NCBI GenBank assembly: GCA_022836615.1
Contig: MU405236.1
Coordinates: 248,001 to 312,000, forward strand
Direction of reading: 5' to 3'
From: Annulohypoxylon bovei var. microspora
Taxonomy: Eukaryota; Ascomycota; Sordariomycetes; Xylariales; Hypoxylaceae
DNA: 64,000 nucleotides
Shown one piece after another: positions 1 through 10,155 of the stretch. The stretch's first letter is position 1; each line of letters begins with the position of its first letter. The position numbers and the translations under genes are program-made. The notes below the pieces were generated by a model. It made no database searches. It was not told the DNA's origin and saw nothing but the letters and a program-made list of their open reading frames with translations.

Positions 1-1
1 C

Positions 2-358
2 AACAAGAGAAGAGCTGAAAGAAACAGATGCAAAATTTGTTCTGAAAATGCAGATCCAGGGCGGACATTGTGTGCAAAGCACCTTGAATCTGAAAGAAAG
101 AGAAAGCAACGCGCACGCCAACCTTCCCGGGCTTCTACTAGTACTGGTCTTACAGGTTTACAACCAACGATCTCTAGCTCTTATGGACAGAGTGACAGCC
201 AGAGCTGGGAGATGGTTCAGCCATGGGGGCAGCAACAGCCTAGCAATGACCCACAGAGCAACCTTTCGCAGGCGGGATACTACGATGGTGCTACACAATC
301 ACAGAATCGTTCTCATTATCCATCGCAGAGCCAGTACTATGGTTCATTCCAAAACTAG
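2..358 (+). CDS. C-terminal fragment of an unidentified Cys/His-motif protein
   Basis: The reading frame is open from the left edge of the window and stops at 356-358, so only about 118 C-terminal residues are visible and the start lies outside. Near its beginning it has CKIC followed by CAKHL, that is a CxxC and a CxxH spaced like a small zinc-binding knuckle, then a very basic run (ESERKRKQRAR). The rest is low-complexity Ser/Gln/Tyr-rich sequence typical of a disordered tail. Similar Cys/His plus basic patches occur in fungal nuclear proteins, but I do not recognise the family. A nucleic-acid-binding role is inference only. Confidence 0.5.
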   Translation, partial: NKRRAERNRCKICSENADPGRTLCAKHLESERKRKQRARQPSRASTSTGLTGLQPTISSSYGQSDSQSWEMVQPWGQQQPSNDPQSNLSQAGYYDGATQSQNRSHYPSQSQYYGSFQN

Positions 359-982
359 CCCTATAATCAACTATGGGGAAAGTAATAGATAGTCCAATGA
401 TGGAAAGGGCATGGGTGTATAGACCGCTTCCGGGGATGTTGGATAGGTAGACTGCATTGGAAAGGATACGGCGAGGGAGTTGTTTATTTGGCGATTAACT
501 GACGATTAAGTAAATGCAGTTTTAGTCGTTTTCATAGATGATATATTTATTTCATTTTAACCAGAAGATACACTTAGAAATGTGTGAATCCTCGAGTAGT
601 TTGGCCTCCTTTTATTGAACGATGACGTTTAAGCGTTGACGTTGTTGAAGTCATGCTTTTTCCTTTGAGCGGTGGAGGGACATGTAATATTTATGGGTCC
701 CAATAAAGGGTTTATGGGTCCTCGGAGGGGTCCACCAAAACACGGTTTAGTGCTTCAACGCGTCAAGCTCGTTCTTTCCCGCTTCTTCTCCTCCCACCAT
801 CCACATCGCCCCAACCTCTGAGAACCTTGGAACATAACAAAAACAATTAATTTTAACTTCCAAGGTTTTGTCATCTCGTCATCACCATCTTCTCTGTCAT
901 GTGGTGACAGACTGAACAACTTTCAAATATTTTATTACTTCATAGATCGCATATCGTTGTAATTATTAACTACAACTAAACC
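359..982. other. Intergenic, upstream of the 612-aa protein
   Basis: AT-rich spacer holding the 3' end of the first gene and the promoter of the next. A short direct repeat (TATGGGTCC, twice near 690-720) is visible. I see no other gene here. Confidence 0.5.
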
Positions 983-2821
983 ATGCCGCGACCTAAGAGA
1001 ACTCGCGTCGCGTTGACCCGCACAGTCGCAAAACCGACAAGTCCGGAACCCGTCCCAGTGTCCAAACAACCTGCCGAACCAAGTTCTGATATTTACGATG
1101 TGAGCGATCGTGAAAAGAAAAAGGCAAAACAAAGACAGGAATCAATGCCCGATGAAAATTCAACTACGCGCGCGCAAATGACATCTATGCAACAGTCCAA
1201 GGTATTAGAGGCTGCTCGACAGCGACGCGATTCTGCCATGCGCCGATTGGAAAACATGACTTCCACGTCCGAAAATCAGACAGATGAGCCTGCCGAACAA
1301 TCAGATCCCTCCGTTGAGCTTGGGCGCAAAGCTGCCGGGACCCCGCAGCATAGGAGGATGGCAGACATGTCAGGATTAGATTTGGATGATGACGAGTTTG
1401 ACGATTTAAACACTACCTTTGATCTCGCGGGCCCAGCAAGCGCCCAGCGATCAGGCGACACGTCTACAATGTCTGCTAGTGTATTCAAGCGACGACCCCG
1501 CGCGGGAAGCTTTCTAAGCAGAGAAGAAGGCTACATTCGACCAAGCAGCCGAACAGGCACCAATACACCTGGTCTCAGCTCAACTTTCAATATTGGCCTA
1601 TTTAAGAGACGAGCGCGAGAACCCAGTATTCTTGGTACAGCACAAAAGCCGCGTCCCCAGATAATAGAGCCCGAACCTGAGCCGGAGTCAGAATCAGAAT
1701 CAGAATCAGAATCAGAATTAGAACAAGATGAAGAACCAGCAGGTGACGAAGAAGATGCATTTGCGCCTGAAGCCGAATCAACTCCTCTTAAACGTCCCGA
1801 TAGACGTTCCGGACATCCTGAGGCTGACATCGACCAAACATCGTCGCACGGTTCGCCGCCCGTAAATCCACGCAAGCGAAAGTCCACCGAGGGCCATGAA
1901 CGCCGTACGCGATCCTCGCCGTTCGAAGAGGATGAACCTGTCGAGGAGGCAGTAGTGCAGCGATCGGAGTCAGACCTTTCATCTCCGCCATCTACTCCTC
2001 CAGCCCGACAACATAGCAGCAGGCCGGTAACACCTATCATGGACGAGGAACTCATGGCTCCTCCCTTAAGCAGCGGTTCCTCGGCTGGCGATTCGGACAT
2101 ATGGCCTCCTCTACAAGCCTTGGCGAGAAACCGTCCGAGACGCCCGGCCTCGGCACTTCGAAGGACTCCCGTCCCCAACGACGACGGCTCCGATATCTCG
2201 TCACCGCCATCCCTCACCTACTCCCCCAACTACCACGAAGCGTCCCCGCCACCGAAACAAGCCGCCAAGACCAAGCGCAGGGTCGCAGCTCCCAAGCCAG
2301 AGGCAAAAGTCACGACCGCAGACCTGGCGGGACTGCTACCGCGCAGACGCCGTCGGAACGCTAGAGCCGAGGACGACGACTCGGAGGCCGAGGTGGACAT
2401 CTCCGGCCTAGGGAATGACGACGACGAGCTCTCGTATATGGACGTGCGCGCGCGACGACGCCCGGCGTCCCGAGCGGGGAATACCAGACCCCAGCCCGCC
2501 GCGAAGGGGCGTCCCGGGTCGCGAGGGAAGGGCAAGCAGACTCCTACCGGCGCTAACAGGCGCGCTACGATAACGTACAGCCGCACCTCCGACAAGGAGA
2601 ACCAGGGCTCAGAGGAAGACGGCGACGGCGACGGCGACGACGCGGAAGAAGGCGAGAATGACAGCCTGGGACCTGTGGGCGACGGGGAGAGCAGCCAGGC
2701 TATGGTCGCGCGCATCGGCGAGGAGTTGAAGGTCGCGGCAAGAAAGTTCCAGGAGGTGGACAAGTGGCAGCTGGATTACGAGGAGATGACGCAGAGTAGT
2801 TCTCCGCGGGATGCGCGCTGA
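983..2821 (+). CDS. Disordered basic/acidic nuclear protein, function unknown
   Basis: Single-exon frame of 612 residues starting at an ATG (ACCATGCCG context). It is almost wholly low-complexity: a basic N-terminus (PRPKRTR), a short charged helical stretch near 75-90 (EAARQRRDSAMRRLEN), an acidic patch (DLDDDEFDDL), then two copies of a short motif, VFKRRPRA and LFKRRARE, about 40 residues apart and flanking a Ser/Thr/Gly-rich segment. Next come a Glu-Ser repeat, several NLS-like clusters (KRRVAAPK, PRRRRR), acidic tracts and a short C-terminal segment (ARKFQEVDKWQLDYEEM) that looks helical. The many SP/TP sites suggest cell-cycle kinase targets (inference). I do not recognise the protein. 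The repeated FKRR motif and the C-terminal helix look like the conserved parts. Confidence 0.75.
   Translation: MPRPKRTRVALTRTVAKPTSPEPVPVSKQPAEPSSDIYDVSDREKKKAKQRQESMPDENSTTRAQMTSMQQSKVLEAARQRRDSAMRRLENMTSTSENQTDEPAEQSDPSVELGRKAAGTPQHRRMADMSGLDLDDDEFDDLNTTFDLAGPASAQRSGDTSTMSASVFKRRPRAGSFLSREEGYIRPSSRTGTNTPGLSSTFNIGLFKRRAREPSILGTAQKPRPQIIEPEPEPESESESESESELEQDEEPAGDEEDAFAPEAESTPLKRPDRRSGHPEADIDQTSSHGSPPVNPRKRKSTEGHERRTRSSPFEEDEPVEEAVVQRSESDLSSPPSTPPARQHSSRPVTPIMDEELMAPPLSSGSSAGDSDIWPPLQALARNRPRRPASALRRTPVPNDDGSDISSPPSLTYSPNYHEASPPPKQAAKTKRRVAAPKPEAKVTTADLAGLLPRRRRRNARAEDDDSEAEVDISGLGNDDDELSYMDVRARRRPASRAGNTRPQPAAKGRPGSRGKGKQTPTGANRRATITYSRTSDKENQGSEEDGDGDGDDAEEGENDSLGPVGDGESSQAMVARIGEELKVAARKFQEVDKWQLDYEEMTQSSSPRDAR
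1685..1720 (+). repeat. Hexanucleotide repeat GAATCA coding for Glu-Ser
   Basis: About six copies of a GAATCA-like unit inside the preceding coding region, encoding an alternating Glu-Ser tract. It is in frame and likely length-variable between strains. Confidence 0.8.
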
Positions 2822-3351
2822 GAGTCCGGAAGAGGGATTGCAGGTGGCTTTTGAAGGGGTTCCGAATTGGGAGGAAAATATGGTAGTCAGGGGAGGGGAA
2901 AAGAGGAGAGAGGATGCTTGTTCACGAGTGATGATGCTTCATATGGGCATTTGTTGAGTCGCCGGCGTTTTGTAGTTGGCTGTGCTTCGTGCTTTGAAAA
3001 TACCAGGAGAGTCAGGCAATGGGATGGCATATACGTTGGATGGGGATGGAAGTTCATTACTCGCTCAATACCAAAGATGCCTATTTGCTACCATACATGG
3101 CGAATTTTTTATTGCGTAGTCTTCCCTATGGGACTTATAACCATGTAACAGACCAGCGCATCCACCCGCAAACGTGACGCTGCTGCAAAGAGTCGGGTTC
3201 TAGTCATGCCCACCTGTTAAACGCCAACCCATGCATATCTTGGGACTCGTAAATTGACCAGCCAGCCAGCCTCTACTCTTACACTGCTCATAAGCGTCAT
3301 ATCTTCTCATTTGAAGGATCCCCTCCGAAAAGAGCTACCTAGCATTTCTCT
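2822..3351. other. Convergent intergenic spacer
   Basis: 3' flanks of the 612-aa gene and of tip41, which run toward each other. No gene seen. Confidence 0.5.
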
Positions 3352-4447
3352 TCATAATTTCAACGAGACACTCTCTAGAGTCTGTTCGACCGTGGGGAGC
3401 AAATCGGCTATCTTGTTCGCATCGCGCATCGCCACTGTTATGGCATCAGGGACTAGCCCTGTCATTAGAAGTTTCTATGATCAAGTCAGCAAATTACCTA
3501 TGTTCCCAGTCCCATCCATCACGGGATGCAAGAGTCGAACATTAGAACGAAAAGCAGCAAGCAAATAAGACAAGATGGAGACCTACCCTCTTGACATCCC
3601 CAAAGCCCGCCTCCTTGACGGTGTATTCACGCGTGACCTCCTCGGCCGCGAAGTCAACGTAGATGCGAGTATCCCGCACCCGAACGAGGACGTTGTCGAG
3701 ACGCATGAACAGGCGGACGAGAAGCAGCATGCGCTGCTCGTGCACGCGCACCTTGGCGCTGAGGACGCTGATGCCGTTGTCGTCCAGCTCGCTCTCGTAC
3801 AGCATCACCTCGTCGAAGAACAGGATCGGGTCCCGGCGTTTCAGAAGCTCGATGGGTATGGGTTTAGTCGTGGGGGTGAAGGATAGCTTGCTTTGGTTCT
3901 CGGGATGTTTTTCTTGGGTCGGTTCAGAACTTGCGCTCATGTCGCCTGTAGGATCTACCGTCTCTGTGGCAGGGGCTGCAGGGGTATTAGGGCCTGGACC
4001 AGGAGGCGGTGGTGGTGGGGGTGCCCTCGACGCCGCCCCCGGTACGACGGTCCCCTTATACGTCGTGCTATAGCTCCAATCGTACGGCTTAACCACGTCC
4101 TTGATGCCCGCGCTCGTCTGCTCCCGGCTCGCGCTCCAGCTCTTCGCGTACGCGACCTGCAGCATATGGCGATCGGTCTTGTCCACGGCGTCCAGCGCAT
4201 CGTACGCGTTGAACTCGACCCCCCAGCCCGTAGGCGCGTGCCGTATGGCGACCATGTTGTCTCCGAATATCATCTCGGGGACGGGGATTCCGAGGGATCG
4301 CTCCATGGCGTCGATGGGCCCGGACTTGGAGATGGGCAGCTTGCGCGACGAGATGACGAAGTTGCCTTGCCGGTGCGAGGTCGTGGCTTGCGCGACGTGG
4401 TCAGGCCGGGGAAACGGCTCGTTAGGCGAGGTTATGTGCGCGGCCAT
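3352..4447 (-). CDS. tip41: TIP41-like TOR signalling regulator
   Basis: Tip41 family proteins bind type 2A phosphatase catalytic subunits or Tap42 and relay TOR signalling in the cytoplasm. Two exons: 4447-3587 and 3474-3352, joined across a 112-bp intron (donor GTAGGT, branch-like CTGAC, acceptor ATAG), giving about 326 residues. Family signatures are clear: IPVPEMIFGDN, EFNAYDALDAVD, KPYDWSYSTTYKG, then PIELLKRRDPILFFDEV, LYESELDDNGIS, RMLLLVRLFMRLDNV and a C-terminal VREYTV-like segment (here TREYTV). The second exon encodes LVPDAITVAMRDANKIADLL, a helical end. A Pro/Gly-rich insert (a run of seven prolines near 145) splits the conserved domain and is probably a flexible loop. The start codon is the first ATG with a good context (CCATGGCC on the coding strand). 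The only soft point is the exact C-terminal join. Confidence 0.93.
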
Positions 4448-5273
4448 GGTTGGCGATGTGGTATTTGGTGTGTTGAAGTAGAACTATGATTTTGGGATTT
4501 GTTGCTATGTAAGTAGGCTACTAGGTGTGTAAAGGCTATGGGGTTCAGGGTGTATGAAAGTTCAAGGTCGAAGGTTATTAAAGCTCCCACGTTCAAGACT
4601 CAGCTTCAGCCTTGGAGGGGCAGGAGCAAGCTTCGTCACAGTGGGGTTCGCTTCTAGAAACTGTGAGTTCTTTTGTATAAAATGGTCCAAGTTCCTTCCT
4701 AATTAGTAACCACTTTACAGGGGTAGCTTAGATTTTGTTCCTATTGCCAACATTTCTTCAGTTTTCGAGATTTTTTTTTCTCCTTGTTTTCCTAACTTTA
4801 TTTTGATAGTTATGTAATATCTAGTTACTTCTGTTGGTCTAATGTAAACTATAGCGAATACATGATGAGTCTAACTGAGCAGAATGCCGATCATCAGACA
4901 CATTTCTCAGCCCTTGCTATTCATCGCCAACAAAATCGCCTAGTCATAGGCGAGGTGTCGTAGATATATCCAGCAACCGAATCTAGTATGAACAGCTCGT
5001 GATAGGTCTTTGCGTGAATATCTAGTGCTCAGGTAAATTCAACCTAGAGCCCCAGGCAAACCAAGCGCACGAACTCCATTCTCGCATTCGTAGCGACCCA
5101 TCGGCCAGTAATAAATGTGGTGGTAAGATAGAACCCTTGCGCGTACAATCTTCGCGTGACGGTATTCATCGGCTCTCATTTTCCACCTACTGGTACTGGG
5201 TCTCTTGCCCAATCGCTAGGCCTGCGAAACCGAGATAGTTTGAAGAGGTAAATGTATTATCCGGTCTCTTCTC
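4448..5273. other. Intergenic, tip41 promoter and swc5 3' flank
   Basis: Both flanking genes are on the minus strand, so this holds the tip41 promoter and the swc5 terminator region. It includes a pyrimidine-rich stretch near 4765-4800. No gene seen. Confidence 0.5.
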
Positions 5274-6287
5274 TCACGCGCGGCCAGCAATCCTGGCTCT
5301 TCTCGCCTCCTCGTCCCTGTTAGCCGCAACGCGATCTAAGAAATCTTGTCTGTTGACGTAAGACTCCTTGGACTTTCCAGCCAGTTCCAGCTCGTCCTTG
5401 ATACCCTCCTTATCGACGAAGCCTGCCCAGTCCATGCGACTCTTCTCGACCACGTTTAATTTCTTGGCCTTCGCCTGTTCGCGTAGTTGAAGCCTTGCGT
5501 TCATGCCGAGATTCAGATCTGCGCGCTGAGACAAGCCCTCGATCATAGGTTCGAATATGGACCGGAATGCCTTCCTAGGTTTCCTTCTAGGTTGGCCTTC
5601 TTCAGCTTCGACATCCTCGGCGACCTTCGGGTCTTGGGAAGCGAGATATAGTTTTGCTTCCGCCGAATCTCGAGGAACTGATTTCTCTTCGGTATGTACT
5701 TTCCCGGCAAAGTTATAGGTGCGCTTGATCTTGATCATTGTCGACGGATCGCCTTCGCGGTCCTTGTCTTGTTGTGGTTTGTCTCGTGTGCCTTTAGGTA
5801 GTCCATCCCCATCATCTTGAGTAGGTTGTTGATTCTCCTTCTCCGTTTCTATGTCCGTATTTGAGGGTATTAAAGGGGCAGCTGTCATCTGAGCCCATAA
5901 GTCGTTTACATCGACCGTAACCGGACCAGTAGCGGTGCGCAGCTTCTTCTCCGTCTTCTCAACCGCTCGCATACTCCGTGTCTTGATGAGACCGCCCTCG
6001 CCACCTTCATCGTGTTCGACGTCCACATGTTTTCGTTTATCTTTCTTTTGGCGCTTCCTCCCTTTTTGTATAATCGCTTCGTCGCCCGAATTTTCGAAAC
6101 CATCGTCGGCATTCGCATCGGCGCTGCGTTTTTTGCTCGGCACCGCAACTAGTTCAACTTCGTCATCCTCGGATTCTGAAGCGTCCGAACCACCTTGATC
6201 TTGTAACGGTGCTGCATCGGGTGCAAAGTCTGAGTCCTCATCGGACGCGTAGTCCTCGTCTATAGTTGGGTCTTGTTCCTGGGCCAT
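5274..6287 (-). CDS. swc5: SWR1 complex subunit Swc5 (BCNT domain)
   Basis: Swc5 is a subunit of the SWR1 remodeller, which exchanges H2A for H2A.Z in nucleosomes. The single-exon 337-residue protein has the expected layout: a strongly acidic N-terminus (residues 1-50, many Asp/Glu, likely the histone-binding region), a middle with basic clusters (KGRKRQKKDKRK) and a conserved ending. The BCNT-C signature is unmistakable near residues 275-330: KKLNVVEKSRMDWAGFVDKE followed by GIKDELELAGKSKESYVNRQ and DFLDRV. It starts at an ATG at 6287. The length is close to other fungal Swc5 proteins. No introns are needed. Confidence 0.94.
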   Translation of the reverse strand: MAQEQDPTIDEDYASDEDSDFAPDAAPLQDQGGSDASESEDDEVELVAVPSKKRSADANADDGFENSGDEAIIQKGRKRQKKDKRKHVDVEHDEGGEGGLIKTRSMRAVEKTEKKLRTATGPVTVDVNDLWAQMTAAPLIPSNTDIETEKENQQPTQDDGDGLPKGTRDKPQQDKDREGDPSTMIKIKRTYNFAGKVHTEEKSVPRDSAEAKLYLASQDPKVAEDVEAEEGQPRRKPRKAFRSIFEPMIEGLSQRADLNLGMNARLQLREQAKAKKLNVVEKSRMDWAGFVDKEGIKDELELAGKSKESYVNRQDFLDRVAANRDEEARRARIAGRA

Positions 6288-6702
6288 GATTTTGGTTGAC
6301 GCGTAGTTCTTTAAATCCTAATTTTCTCACTTGCGCGACGAAGATGATGATGAAGGATGGAAACGGAAACGCTTGTCAATCTTTAAGATGCTCCCGAGGT
6401 GTCGCGACCAATGAAAAGTGGAGTGTTCAACGCTTAGGCCATATTATGACATCAACCCTGTCAACCCTGTCAACCCTGTCAACCCTGTCAACCCTGTCAA
6501 GAAGCAACCCCAACACTGACTTCCCTTTTTCTAATATTCTCTTTCGTATTATTATATTCGAAGCTTCACATTTCGTGGACAATGACGATAGGAGCGAGGG
6601 ATTTAATTACCCAATATATGCCTAGACCTAGCACTGACATTCCTATGTACAGCAAGACATTAGAAGCAATCCATATGGCATAGGTAGGTACTCTTCAACC
6701 CC
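6288..6702. other. Intergenic, swc5 promoter and MAPEG 3' flank
   Basis: Contains the 9-mer repeat described separately. No gene seen. Confidence 0.5.
6452..6500. repeat. Tandem repeat of a 9-mer (TCAACCCTG)
   Basis: Five perfect head-to-tail copies at 6452-6496 followed by a partial copy, about 165 bp upstream of the swc5 start codon. It is either promoter sequence or simply a young minisatellite. Confidence 0.9.
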
Positions 6703-7235
6703 TCAAAGGCCCCAATACCCCTTTACGAGAAAAGCAGCATAGCCACCCAAGGTTGCAATCGTAACAAAAGTGCCCCAGTATCCAATTGGTCTACCGATGC
6801 CCAATCCATTCATAAGACCTGCTTCCACGTGCACAATTCGGAAAGCCAGGAGAGCACTGAGGGCCGCAGTGAGAGCTTTTCTGTTCCCACCATTCAGTTC
6901 GGCGAATGCTGCTAGGACGAGAGCTAGCGGCACGTTCTCGATGAAATTTTGGTGGCAACGGGTAGCCAAGTAAAGCTTGTTATTCAGGTCGCCGTCCTTG
7001 GACGAGTTATCGCCAAGGTACTGCTTGTCTGCGAGGCGATGATGGACGACACGGTAGCTAAGAAAAGTGAAGTATGCGGAGAATGGTAGGGCAAAGGTGC
7101 CACTTATGGCTATCGTTGAGTTAACAAATATTAGTTCGAACTAAATCTTTACTTTAGATGAAGCTACCTAGGTGGTCAAAACATACGTAAGAGAGGTGCG
7201 AGCACCGGCGTCGAGAGACCAATCGCAGTTGACAT
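6703..7235 (-). CDS. MAPEG family membrane protein
   Basis: MAPEG proteins are small four-helix membrane enzymes of glutathione and eicosanoid metabolism in the ER or microsomes. Two exons, 7235-7187 and 7109-6703, separated by a 77-bp intron (GTATGT donor, phase 1), give 151 residues, the usual family size. The sequence starts MSTAIGLSTPVLAPLLP, has four hydrophobic segments, and carries the hallmark loop after helix 1 (NKLYLATRCHQNFIENVPLA) matching the ERxxxNxxE/P region. There follow an alanine/leucine-rich helix and RIVHVEAGLMNG and RPIGYWGT motifs common in fungal MAPEG proteins. Fungal members of this subgroup are mostly uncharacterised, so a specific substrate cannot be given. The start codon is preceded within 5 nt by a CGTCAAA tandem repeat. 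Confidence 0.9.
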
Positions 7236-7240
7236 GTTTA

Positions 7241-7274
7241 TTGACGTTTGACGTTTGACGTTTGACGTTTGACG
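7241..7274. repeat. Tandem heptamer (TTTGACG / CGTCAAA) x5
   Basis: Five near-perfect head-to-tail copies ending 5 nt before the MAPEG start codon, so the repeat would lie in its 5' leader. Confidence 0.9.
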
Positions 7275-7764
7275 ATGGAGTGTCGATTTAGGTATGTATC
7301 AACGATTGATCATGAAGATTAGAAGTCTGTTCGTCTGCTGTCGAAACTACCTAGGGTTAGGCAGACATGATTAAGGGGTCTATAGATATTCCCAACATCG
7401 TTTCGTATCTTGACATCACCATTCGTTTAATTACTCGCTCGGATCTTCTGATATGACCGTAGACTGTTACTTTCGGAGATAAATCATAACTCAGGCTAGG
7501 AGTTGTTTGGCATGAACCTACGTTCGAGTTACTTTAGTTGAGTGCCATCTCGACCCACCATTCCAAAATACATATGTTGAAAAGAAGACCAGGTAATCAA
7601 GAGATTGATAGGTATCCTATGTTTTCCATTTTTCATCAATTGACTGCGTGGATCTCTTCGCGGATCTTCCCCAGATCCCCAGATTCTCTATTGCAATAAT
7701 AAGCCCCCACAGTTTAAGGTAAAGATATTCCCGCGTGTGCAACGCAATTGTGTCATTAACCCAT

Positions 7765-7817
7765 TGACGTCATGAACTTTAATACCCCGAATGCCTATGT
7801 AAGTAGACATATATAAA
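7765..7817 (+). promoter_or_regulatory. CRE palindrome plus TATA box of the CsbD-like gene
   Basis: A perfect TGACGTCA palindrome lies at 7765-7772 and a TATATAAA box at 7810-7817, about 205 and 160 bp upstream of the CsbD-like start codon. TGACGTCA is the classical site for Atf1/CREB-type bZIP factors, which act in fungal stress responses. The pairing with a stress-family gene fits, but binding is inference. Confidence 0.55.
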
Positions 7818-7969
7818 GATGACTTCAATGTTCTTCTTTAGATTAGGTACTTGGGTAGTTGTTACTAGATTTCTCAATACTTCACTTGTCAATAGCAACT
7901 CTTCGGTAAGTACCAAGTGCCAATTACCATAACCCCAGACGAACAGCATCACCCTCTCAAAGATATACC

Positions 7970-8317
7970 ATGTCTTCGCAAAACACCCAGCAACAACCCT
8001 CTCTCCTAGGCGGTCATGCCGAGTACGTTAAGGGGGCCACAGAGGTCAGTTTAGCTATGTATTGAGGATGTAAGCATAGTTCAGTAAACTCCAGATGTAC
8101 TAACAGCAAGTAGTCTACTATCGGCAGCGTGACAGGCTCGCAGGCCTGGACAAGCTCGGGAGAGCAAGCCAAAGCACACGCCGTAGATACCATGAAGGCC
8201 GCCGGCGAGAAGCGTGATTTGTCACAAGGATTCGGTAAAGTCGAGCAGAAACTAGGTCAGGCTACAGGCTGCGAGGGTATGGTCAAGGAAGGGGAAGCCA
8301 GCAACAAGTCGCATTAA
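7970..8317 (+). CDS. Small CsbD-like stress protein
   Basis: CsbD-like proteins are small, soluble, hydrophilic proteins. Bacterial members belong to the general stress regulon, and some fungal members are annotated as mismatch or cruciform DNA-binding proteins. Exons 7970-8044 and 8114-8317 flank a 69-bp intron (donor GTCAGT, branch TACTAAC, acceptor TAG), giving 92 residues. The visible repeat-like pattern is typical: GGHAEYVKGATESTIGSVTG, then SGEQAKAHAVDTMK, then FGKVEQKLGQATGCEGMVKE. The protein is rich in Gly, Ala, Lys and Glu with no hydrophobic core, consistent with a partly disordered protein. The start is the first ATG in a good context. DNA binding is known only for distant relatives and is not shown here. 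Confidence 0.87.
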
Positions 8318-10155
8318 ATACCTACCTACCTACTTTAGGTAGATATGTAATAATATCATGTAAAATGGAATCAATGGTATGGATTGAGATATTTGAGATA
8401 AGAAGACTGTATTTCAATATAACCTTTAGTAACAGTTGTGTGCTTTAACCCGAACTATTCCAGAAGCTTTAATTGGTGCATATCGTGGTTCTTTAGGTAT
8501 TGTACTACCAATCCCATCTTTATAAATGAAGTCAAATTAACTAATTACATTCATGGGAGAGCCGAGCATGATTCGACTAAATAAATAGCTATAATTAAAG
8601 TTTCGAAGTTATAACAGTTGCATTAATAGTGATGCTACCTACATTTCAAAGAGTAGATGATTGATGATAGATGGTAGATGTTTAATAGCTTCCCCTGAAA
8701 ACGGGACGGGAGCTATGTGGGACTTGGTGCAGCGTTCTTTTTAAGTGTCTCATTACCTAGGTATTTTTAAGCATTCACCAACCCCCTTTGAAGCCTTCCC
8801 CTCTTCTTATGCCTTTGAATGGCGTCCTTATCTTCATATGTAGCCTATCATACTTGATTGCAATCACTTCATTAGGTACTTAACACTAGGTACTTCATGG
8901 GTTGGACTATCTGCTACCACAATGATTGTTGTGTTTCAACCGTTTAGGCACATTACCTAGAGAGCCTCACGCGATAAGAGGACTGAGAAACGTGCTGAAG
9001 GTGGGGCATTCTAGAAATGTCATGAACTACAGTGTTGCATTGCAGGATGCTTCCGTAGTAGCTTAATCATACCATTCAGCGTCGACTTTGAGGTCCTTGA
9101 TAAGAGTCGTTGGTTCATCGGAATGTTCGGGGTAGAGAGCCAACATTCTCTTTTCTCAGCATGTTTATATTCTAGTATTCTAGGTAGAATTAAAACACCT
9201 CGAACACCATAGCGACTTGGGTACACGTAGATGGGAATCTAATAGATAACGGTTAGGTACCTATTCACCTTCAGCCACAACAGTCTACTTCCCTAAGGTA
9301 GAGATACTTAAAGCCACAAGTTAGGTAAATACTATTAAGTGTCCGCATAGCCCCGCAATTCCGGGTCCGCTAATATCGGGGTACTTGGTGATTAACAATT
9401 AATAGCATCCAAGAATGTACTGATTACCTAGCCCCTAGTGGACCCTGGATTTAGAAGCACAGGAAGCATCAAGGGTCCTTCCCTTCGTTGATCGTTCCAT
9501 CCAGATTTTTCTGGTCGGCTCCACCCAAGGGTCGTGCCACATTCAAACCTTAGCTTGGGCACACGGGCACACAAACTTGGAGGGGTTCTTGTCGGACTTG
9601 TACACCTTTTTTTTTTTTTTCGGTTTTTTTCTTTTTCGTGTGGTTGGAAGAATATCCTCTGGAGGGAAAAACTCTTGATTCTTTGGATAACGGTTCTTAG
9701 ACCCGCCTAATCCAAGCACCTAGGCAATCATATCACTCGGCATACCAACTACGTCTGTAGTCCTCCCTTCTAGAGTAGTTCAACTGCAAGAGAAAACGGG
9801 GGGACGGGAACTAGACCGAGAAGGAGAACGCGCGCCGGCGATCATCGACATCCCACCAAACGCAACCACACAACCACATTTCCAGAACCGCAGAATCGCA
9901 AGCCATCCTAAATCAAATCAAATAAAATCTTGATTTCGAATCTGAACAAGCGTCACATCCGTGTGCTCGCCGCGCGCTGATCCGTGGCTAGCCACTATTC
10001 GCCAGGGTACGAAGATATCTACGGACTTTCTAAGCATGACGTGCCCTTGATCAGAAGTGCGGTTCATCCCCCACATACCGTTGCCCAGCTACCCCCCTAC
10101 GGTACCCATCTCGATTCCTACCTATAAAGAGCACTAGCCGTTCCTGTCCCGAGTG
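8318..10155. other. Intergenic, upstream of the SET gene
   Basis: 1.8 kb with scattered TAGGTA/ACCTA motifs (for example 8322-8342, 9255-9330) and a poly-T run at 9607-9620 followed by a T-rich tract to about 9640, a common promoter element. A more GC-rich stretch from 9790 to the start codon is probably promoter or 5' leader. No gene seen. Confidence 0.5.

Larger units (their letters stand above)
7236..7969. other. Divergent promoter region, MAPEG / CsbD-like
   Basis: Upstream region shared by two divergent genes. Apart from the heptamer repeat and the CRE/TATA pair I see nothing specific. Confidence 0.5.

Noticed and set aside
1531..2763. Minus-strand frames across the 612-aa gene
   Set aside because: Shadows caused by its biased, low-complexity codon use.
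3575..4489. Plus-strand open frames across tip41
   Set aside because: Antisense shadows of the well-supported minus-strand tip41 coding region.
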